From the NCBI GenBank assembly GCA_018065025.1, contig JAGHUB010000166.1:1-9501 (forward strand): DNA of 9,501 bases. The letters run 5' to 3'. This document shows, in pieces, positions 5,632-9,501 of this stretch (within the stretch, counting starts at the first letter, position 1; the number at the start of each line of letters is the position of its first letter). The notes under the pieces are model-generated. The model saw nothing but the letters and a program-made list of their open reading frames with translations. It was not told where the DNA came from and ran no database searches. The DNA comes from Candidatus Equihabitans merdae (lineage in GTDB: Bacteria; Bacillota; Clostridia; Lachnospirales; Lachnospiraceae). Both the position numbers and the translations under genes were made by a program.

Positions 5632-6831
5632 TCAATCTGCAAACCAAGCCTTCATGATATCGAAGATCTGCACCAGCTGATCTTCTTCGATGATGTAAGG
5701 AACCATGGAATACATATAGGACAAGAAGGGTCTGGAGAAGACACCTCGCTCATAGGCGAACTGCTGGAATCCCTCAAGGTCTGCCGGGTCGTAGACTTCC
5801 ACACAGGTGCAGGCACCCATGATGCGGACTTCTTTGATTTTGGGATGAGAGAAGCCACTCATTTCCCGGATGGAGATTTCTTCGATCTTCCGGATCTTCT
5901 CCATGTAGTTTTCCCGTTCGAAGATTTCGATGCCCTTTAAGGCAACTGCGCAAGCCAGAGCATTTCCCATAAAGGTAGGTCCATGCATCAAGGCCTTGTC
6001 CGGGTCGTCACTGTAGAAGCCCTCATAAACCTTGTGATTGGCTACAGTGCAGGCATGTCCGATATAACCTGCTGTCAGAGCCTTGCCCAGCACCAGGATA
6101 TCCGGCAGGACCAGGTCTGCAACAAAGCGGTTGCCGGTTCTGCCAAAGCCGGTGGCTACTTCATCAAAGATCAGCAGCACATCGTACTCATTGCAAAGCT
6201 CCCGGGCACGCTGCAGGAAGGAAATGTCATACATGCGCATGCCCCCGGCACCCTGGAGAAGAGGCTCCACGATAAAAGCATTCAACTCATGGCCATATTT
6301 GGCAAATGCTTCTTCCAATGCTGGGATGTTGGTATCCACATGGATGGCGTATTTCTTCTCGCCATAGGCTTCCAGAATGAAATGATAGTCCTCGTCATCC
6401 CCCACTTCCATGGTTTTGAAAGTGTCTCCGTGATAGGCATGGGTAAGAGAAAGGACCTTAGTCCGCTGCCATTCTCCCTTGTTGACATAGTATTGAAGTG
6501 CCATCTTCAGGGCAACTTCCACACCAACGCTGCCGGAATCTGAGAAGAAACAGTAGTCCAGATCCCCGGGAAGGAATTCTCTCAGCTTGTTGGCCAGCTT
6601 CTCTACCGGTTCGTGGGTCAGACCACCCAGCATAACATGAGCAAATTGATCAGCCTGCTGCTTGATAGCCTCTGTGAGCTCCGGATGTTTGTAACCGTGG
6701 ATCATGCACCACCAGGAAGAAACGGAGTCAATCAGTTTCTGATCTTCTGTATAAAGGTAGACCCCTTCTGCATCAATGATCTTATAGGGATCTTTCATTG
6801 TCTTCATCTGTGCGTATGGATACCAGATCAT
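5632..6831 (-). CDS. bioA: Adenosylmethionine-8-amino-7-oxononanoate aminotransferase (DAPA synthase)
   Basis: BioA is a cytoplasmic PLP enzyme that transfers the amino group of S-adenosylmethionine to KAPA, giving 7,8-diaminopelargonate for BioD. The 399-residue product opens with IWYPYAQM, the usual BioA start. It has the substrate-pocket tryptophans in SSWWCMIHGY (38-47, Trp40-Trp41), THAYHGDTF (130-138), the PLP pyridine-nitrogen Asp223 in IFDEVATGFGRTG, the Schiff-base lysine Lys250 in LGKALTAGY, HGPTFMGN (283-290) and SRPF (366-369) with the Arg that would hold the KAPA carboxylate. It is slightly shorter than E. coli BioA, with no obvious loss. The ATG at 6831 has an AGAGG Shine-Dalgarno 7 nt upstream and lies 47 nt after bioD. 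It is the last gene of the operon. The active-site pattern favours SAM rather than lysine as amino donor, but that is inference. Confidence 0.95.
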   Translation of the reverse strand: MIWYPYAQMKTMKDPYKIIDAEGVYLYTEDQKLIDSVSSWWCMIHGYKHPELTEAIKQQADQFAHVMLGGLTHEPVEKLANKLREFLPGDLDYCFFSDSGSVGVEVALKMALQYYVNKGEWQRTKVLSLTHAYHGDTFKTMEVGDDEDYHFILEAYGEKKYAIHVDTNIPALEEAFAKYGHELNAFIVEPLLQGAGGMRMYDISFLQRARELCNEYDVLLIFDEVATGFGRTGNRFVADLVLPDILVLGKALTAGYIGHACTVANHKVYEGFYSDDPDKALMHGPTFMGNALACAVALKGIEIFERENYMEKIRKIEEISIREMSGFSHPKIKEVRIMGACTCVEVYDPADLEGFQQFAYERGVFSRPFLSYMYSMVPYIIEEDQLVQIFDIMKAWFAD

Positions 6832-6878
6832 CTGTATACCTCTAATCTACTTAACAACAAAGGTTTTCTTTTAATTTC

Positions 6879-7568
6879 TTATATTTCCCGGAAGAGCCCC
6901 AGCAAAGTCTCTTCATCTATGTTAAGGTCTGTATCGCCGTCTTTTACAAAGGCTACCACCTTAAGTCCGGTCATGTATTCGCACATAAAGCGGTTGTCTT
7001 CTTCGCACACATCCCCGGGATGGCAGTGATTGAAGATAATCCCCTTGCACTCCAGGCCCTTCTGCTTCATATACTCATAGGTCAGAACAACGCTATTGAT
7101 GGTACCAAGACCGGCATCAGCAATCATCAGACAAGGCAGGTTCATGGCCTTGATCACATCTTCCAGCTGAATCTTAGCTTCATCAAAGCAGATAGGACAT
7201 AAGATGCCGCCGCTGCCTTCTGCGGTTATGTAGTCATAATCCTTCTTCAAAGCTTCGAAGCCTTCCAACACCTTCTGCATTTCTACCGGATTGCCTTCCA
7301 GTCTAGAAGCCAAGTGAGGTGATACAGCGGTTTCATACACATAGGGACACATGCTGTCTGTGTCCTGTGAGATGCCTGAAACCGTCTTGACGGCTAACGC
7401 ATCCCCGGGAATCAACTTACCCTCTGCGTCTCTTACATTGCCGCTCATGGCTGTCTTATAATAGGCTGCCTTCATTTTCATATCATTTAATTTCTTAACC
7501 AGAAGGCCTGTGACGTAGGTTTTCCCTACATCCGTACCGGTTCCGGTGATGAATAATCCCTTTGCCAT
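6879..7568 (-). CDS. bioD: ATP-dependent dethiobiotin synthetase
   Basis: BioD closes the ureido ring of dethiobiotin from 7,8-diaminopelargonate, CO2 and ATP in the cytoplasm. The 229-residue protein shows the P-loop GTGTDVGKT (9-17), the substrate lysine Lys38 in YYKTAMSG, SPHLAS (83-88), and AEGSGGILCP (116-125) with Glu117, all expected for BioD. KTAMSG replaces the proteobacterial KPVxSG, a variation I associate with Firmicute forms. The start is the ATG at 7568, immediately before the P-loop strand. Its ribosome binding site is weak (AAAG/GTAGAAG only), so it may rely on reinitiation after bioB, whose stop is 58 nt upstream. Length is typical. Confidence 0.94.
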   Translation of the reverse strand: MAKGLFITGTGTDVGKTYVTGLLVKKLNDMKMKAAYYKTAMSGNVRDAEGKLIPGDALAVKTVSGISQDTDSMCPYVYETAVSPHLASRLEGNPVEMQKVLEGFEALKKDYDYITAEGSGGILCPICFDEAKIQLEDVIKAMNLPCLMIADAGLGTINSVVLTYEYMKQKGLECKGIIFNHCHPGDVCEEDNRFMCEYMTGLKVVAFVKDGDTDLNIDEETLLGLFREI

Positions 7569-7626
7569 CTTCTACTATCTTTCTGTTTCAACTTTTTCTT
7601 TTTTCGTGCCTGACATTGTATCTGTA

Positions 7627-8601
7627 TCAATCATTACACAGGGCCGGCACATAACCCAGCTTGTCCAGAAGCTGCATGTCTGTCTCAATAGTGATACCTG
7701 CTGTGGTCAGCATATCACCTGAGATAGCGGCGTTAGCACCGCTTGTGAAGCAGCCTTCGCCTTTATCTCCCAGAAGACCTCTGCCCCCTGCCAGCCGAAT
7801 GGAAGCATCCGGAATCAGGAAACGGAATACGGCTACGCATCTTCTGGCTTCATCATTAGTCAGGGGCTTGTTGCTGCCAAATGGTGTGCCAGGAATGGGA
7901 TTCAGGAAGTTTACCGGAATGTATTTGACACCAAGATCTCTGGCTGTCAGCACCATATCGATACGGTCTTCATAGGTCTCACCAAGGCCCATGATGCCGC
8001 CGGAGCAGATAGACAAGCCGGCAGCATTAGCAGCTTTCAGGGAATCGATCTTTTCCTGATAGGTATGAGTTGTGCAGACTTCTTTGAAATAACGCTCTGA
8101 GCTTTCCAGATTACAATGTACTCTGGTTACACCGGCCTCATAGAGCTTAGCGAAGTCCTCTTTGCCCAGAAGACCAAGAGAAACGCAGATTTCAATATCC
8201 ACCTGCTTCTTGATCTCCTTGATACTCTCGCACAGCTTATCCACTTCTGCGGAATTAAGTCTTTTGCCTGAGGTAACGATGGAATATCTGAGAACGCCTC
8301 GTTCAGCGTTGTATCTGGCACCTTCAAGCAAGGCATCGGTGTCTAAAAGTGGATAACTCTCAGTCAAACCGGTGCTGTAATGAGCACTCTGTGCACAATA
8401 CTTGCAGTCTTCGGAACATTTTCCACATTTTCCGTTAATGATGGTGCAGATATCGAATCCCTTGCCGCTTCTCTGGGCACGAATCTCGTCAGCAGCCTGA
8501 CAAAGCTCCTCCAGAGGCATTTCCCAAAGGGACATGGCTTCTTCTTTTGTAATCAACTGGCCGGATAATGCTTTTTCTTTTAATGTATCGATCAAACTCA
8601 T
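7627..8601 (-). CDS. bioB: Biotin synthase, radical SAM, variant lacking the Cys97-type ligand
   Basis: BioB inserts sulfur between C6 and C9 of dethiobiotin using two SAM-derived radicals. The 324-residue product has the radical SAM triad Cys62-Cys66-Cys69 (CSEDCKYC) followed by AQSAH, an extra Cys59 just before it, and SGGIMGLGE (200-208). Compared with E. coli BioB, the auxiliary-cluster ligands Cys128, Cys188 and Arg260 are matched by Cys139 (EICVSLG), Cys199 (SICSGG) and Arg269 (SIRLAGGR). The Cys97 position is Ser107 (RYSIVTSGKR instead of RFCMGAA). This pattern fits the class of BioB from obligate anaerobes reported to use a different auxiliary Fe-S cluster; that link is recall, not shown here. 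The ATG at 8601 begins one base after the bioY stop, with GAGGG inside the end of bioY, so the two are coupled. Confidence 0.95.
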   Translation of the reverse strand: MSLIDTLKEKALSGQLITKEEAMSLWEMPLEELCQAADEIRAQRSGKGFDICTIINGKCGKCSEDCKYCAQSAHYSTGLTESYPLLDTDALLEGARYNAERGVLRYSIVTSGKRLNSAEVDKLCESIKEIKKQVDIEICVSLGLLGKEDFAKLYEAGVTRVHCNLESSERYFKEVCTTHTYQEKIDSLKAANAAGLSICSGGIMGLGETYEDRIDMVLTARDLGVKYIPVNFLNPIPGTPFGSNKPLTNDEARRCVAVFRFLIPDASIRLAGGRGLLGDKGEGCFTSGANAAISGDMLTTAGITIETDMQLLDKLGYVPALCND

Positions 8602-8602
8602 A

Positions 8603-9157
8603 TTAATTCATCCCTCTTAATGCTCTTATGATCCTCTTAGCGGAAATGGCGGACAGGATACACAGCAGAATATCCCCGGGCACAGCCAGGAGGAAACAAT
8701 ATAAAAATAATGCCCAGATACCGATAGGTGCATTGATCACAAAGTTGCCGAGTATGTAGTAATAGATCATGCCCACTGCATAAACCACCAGAAGGCCGGC
8801 AAATGATGCTGCAAACACGTGTTTGACATCATAGCCGTATCTTTCGGTCAGCTTACCGGTAAGGTAGCTGCCAAGGATAAAGCCGATCATATAGCCAAAT
8901 GTGGGCTTCAGGACGTACCAGAGGCCGCCGCCTTCGGCAAAAATGGGAAGGCCGGCTAAACCAAGGATGGTGTAGATCAGAACACTGATAGCCCCTCTTC
9001 TGCCACCCAGGATAATGCCTGCCATGGTGGTAAAGAAGAATTGTAAAGTGAAGGGACATACCGGAATGGGAATCTTGATAAATGCCCCTATTGCAATTAA
9101 TGCAGTAAATAATCCACACAGTACAATATCTCTTGTTTTATTTGCAGTCGCTGTCAT
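8603..9157 (-). CDS. bioY: Biotin ECF transporter S component BioY
   Basis: BioY is the membrane biotin-binding subunit of an energy-coupling-factor importer and can share EcfA/EcfT encoded elsewhere. The product has about six hydrophobic segments (from residue 11 to 175) and the family motifs GGRRGAISVLIYTILGLAGLP (within 51-71), AEGGG (74-78) and PTFGYMIGFILGSYLTG (85-101). I choose the ATG at 9157 (184 residues) because GGGAGG lies 4 nt upstream and the predicted transcript starts near 9193. Upstream in-frame ATGs at 9169 and 9178 have poorer or leaderless contexts. The gene is first in a bioY-bioB-bioD-bioA operon, next to a BirA-like operator, and ends one base before bioB. No bioM/bioN or ecfAT gene is nearby. 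Confidence 0.93.
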   Translation of the reverse strand: MTATANKTRDIVLCGLFTALIAIGAFIKIPIPVCPFTLQFFFTTMAGIILGGRRGAISVLIYTILGLAGLPIFAEGGGLWYVLKPTFGYMIGFILGSYLTGKLTERYGYDVKHVFAASFAGLLVVYAVGMIYYYILGNFVINAPIGIWALFLYCFLLAVPGDILLCILSAISAKRIIRALRGMN

Positions 9158-9199
9158 AGTACCTCCCATGTTTGTCATTCATTTTTCAAATCCTTGTGA

Positions 9200-9228
9200 A
9201 TTGTACTCTGCTAAGTTTATATTGTCAA
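9200..9228 (-). promoter_or_regulatory. Promoter of the bioYBDA operon
   Basis: The minus strand carries a consensus -35 TTGACA (9228-9223), a 17-nt spacer and a -10 TACAAT (9205-9200), placing the transcript start near 9193 and leaving a leader of about 36 nt before the chosen bioY start. The -35 box lies within one half of the BirA-like dyad. Confidence 0.8.
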
Positions 9229-9252
9229 CCTACAAATTAGTTTCATTTACAA
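9222..9252. promoter_or_regulatory. BirA-like operator overlapping the bio promoter
   Basis: TTGTCAACC (9222-9230) and CATTTACAA (9244-9252) form an interrupted dyad with a 13-nt spacer, resembling the BirA box TTGTnAACC...GGTTnACAA. The left half matches all fixed positions; the right half has CA in place of GG. Because the left half contains the -35 TTGACA on the other strand, binding of a biotinoyl-AMP-loaded BirA with a helix-turn-helix would block RNA polymerase. The regulator is not in the window. Confidence 0.6.
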
Positions 9253-9399
9253 TTATATCTTATGGCTGCCTCTTGAATGACTACCCACTATGTGGATAAG
9301 GCCGGAATATCCGCATATTCGTCAAAATGAGCTTAAGAAATAATGCTTCCGCTTTATTGTAATGACATGGTCTCTCATCACAGATCGGAATATGTGCAT
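9253..9399. other. Non-coding stretch upstream of the bio operator
   Basis: I find no gene, tRNA or convincing RNA structure here. There is a short CCAC-TAT-GTGG palindrome near 9287 and a GGAATATCC palindrome near 9304, neither with a clear role. Confidence 0.5.
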
Positions 9400-9432
9400 A
9401 AAAAAAACCCTGCACGTGATGTGCAGGGTTTT
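9400..9432 (-). terminator. Intrinsic terminator of a minus-strand gene entering from the right
   Basis: AAAACCCTGCAC (9404-9415) and GTGCAGGGTTTT (9421-9432) form a 12-bp stem with a 5-nt loop. On the minus strand eight T residues follow the CCCTGCAC/GTGCAGGG core (complement of the A run 9400-9407), so the terminator points leftward. On the plus strand the T run is only four, so it may be partly bidirectional. Confidence 0.85.
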
Positions 9433-9469
9433 AATGTGCGTTAGATTTTTTAAAATGTAAGTTTGTAAA

Positions 9470-9501
9470 TTATACCAGTTCAAGAAGAACTTTCATAGCG
9501 G
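9470..9501 (-). CDS. C-terminal end of an unidentified minus-strand gene
   Basis: The minus strand entering from the right edge is open in one frame that reads (A)MKVLLELV and stops with TAA at 9472-9470, 37 nt before the intrinsic terminator at 9432-9400. The other two frames stop within a few codons of the edge. The spacing to a leftward terminator suggests a real 3' end, but ten residues are not enough to name a family. Confidence 0.45.
   Translation of the reverse strand, partial: AMKVLLELV

Noticed and set aside
5476..5940. 154-codon plus-strand frame crossing the bio terminator into bioA
   Set aside because: It runs through the terminator hairpin and a palindrome and then antisense to bioA; no ribosome binding site or recognisable product.
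9158..9178. Longer BioY start at 9178
   Set aside because: The only purine-rich stretch (AAGGA) is 12 nt away and falls at the predicted transcript start, while the ATG at 9157 has GGGAGG close by. It cannot be fully excluded.

Overview
The window looks like chromosomal DNA of an anaerobic, mid-GC Firmicute, most likely a gut-type Clostridium relative (Lachnospiraceae-like). This is inferred from a HypB hydrogenase-maturation locus, a cobalamin riboswitch with a terminator-type expression platform, a biotin synthase of the variety seen in obligate anaerobes, strong Shine-Dalgarno and sigma-A-type promoter sequences, and structured intergenic repeats. I see no phage gene, insertion sequence, CRISPR array, tRNA or rRNA.

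Layout, left to right. (1) Positions 1-801, minus strand: a complete hypB, followed 25 nt downstream by the first 17 codons of a second HypB-like gene that runs off the left edge. (2) Positions 802-1150: a divergent control region with a promoter for hypB, a promoter for the plus strand, a cobalamin riboswitch and an intrinsic terminator. (3) Positions 1151-2452, plus strand: an NCS2/AzgA-type purine permease that is the direct target of the riboswitch. (4) Positions 2453-2744: a convergent gap with a long imperfect palindrome and a bidirectional terminator. (5) Positions 2745-5235, minus strand: a two-gene ABC exporter operon. The ATPase carries two N-terminal FHA domains and overlaps an ABCG-type permease gene by 8 nt. 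(6) Positions 5236-5631: an intergenic stretch with the exporter promoter, two copies of a 31-nt repeat, a GC-rich palindrome and the terminator of the biotin operon. (7) Positions 5632-9157, minus strand: a biotin operon in transcription order bioY-bioB-bioD-bioA, starting from a near-consensus promoter whose -35 lies inside a BirA-like dyad. (8) Positions 9158-9501: the biotin control region, an intrinsic terminator, and probably the last codons of another minus-strand gene.

The biotin genes form one unit: BioY imports biotin, while BioA, BioD and BioB turn KAPA into DAPA, dethiobiotin and biotin. No bioF or pimelate-stage gene is present, so KAPA must be made by genes elsewhere or salvaged. 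The exporter operon has the domain set of a transporter controlled by Ser/Thr phosphorylation. The most unusual arrangement is the cobalamin riboswitch in front of a nucleobase permease, which suggests that purine or purine-like base uptake is tied to cobamide status. The second most unusual is the tandem hypB pair.
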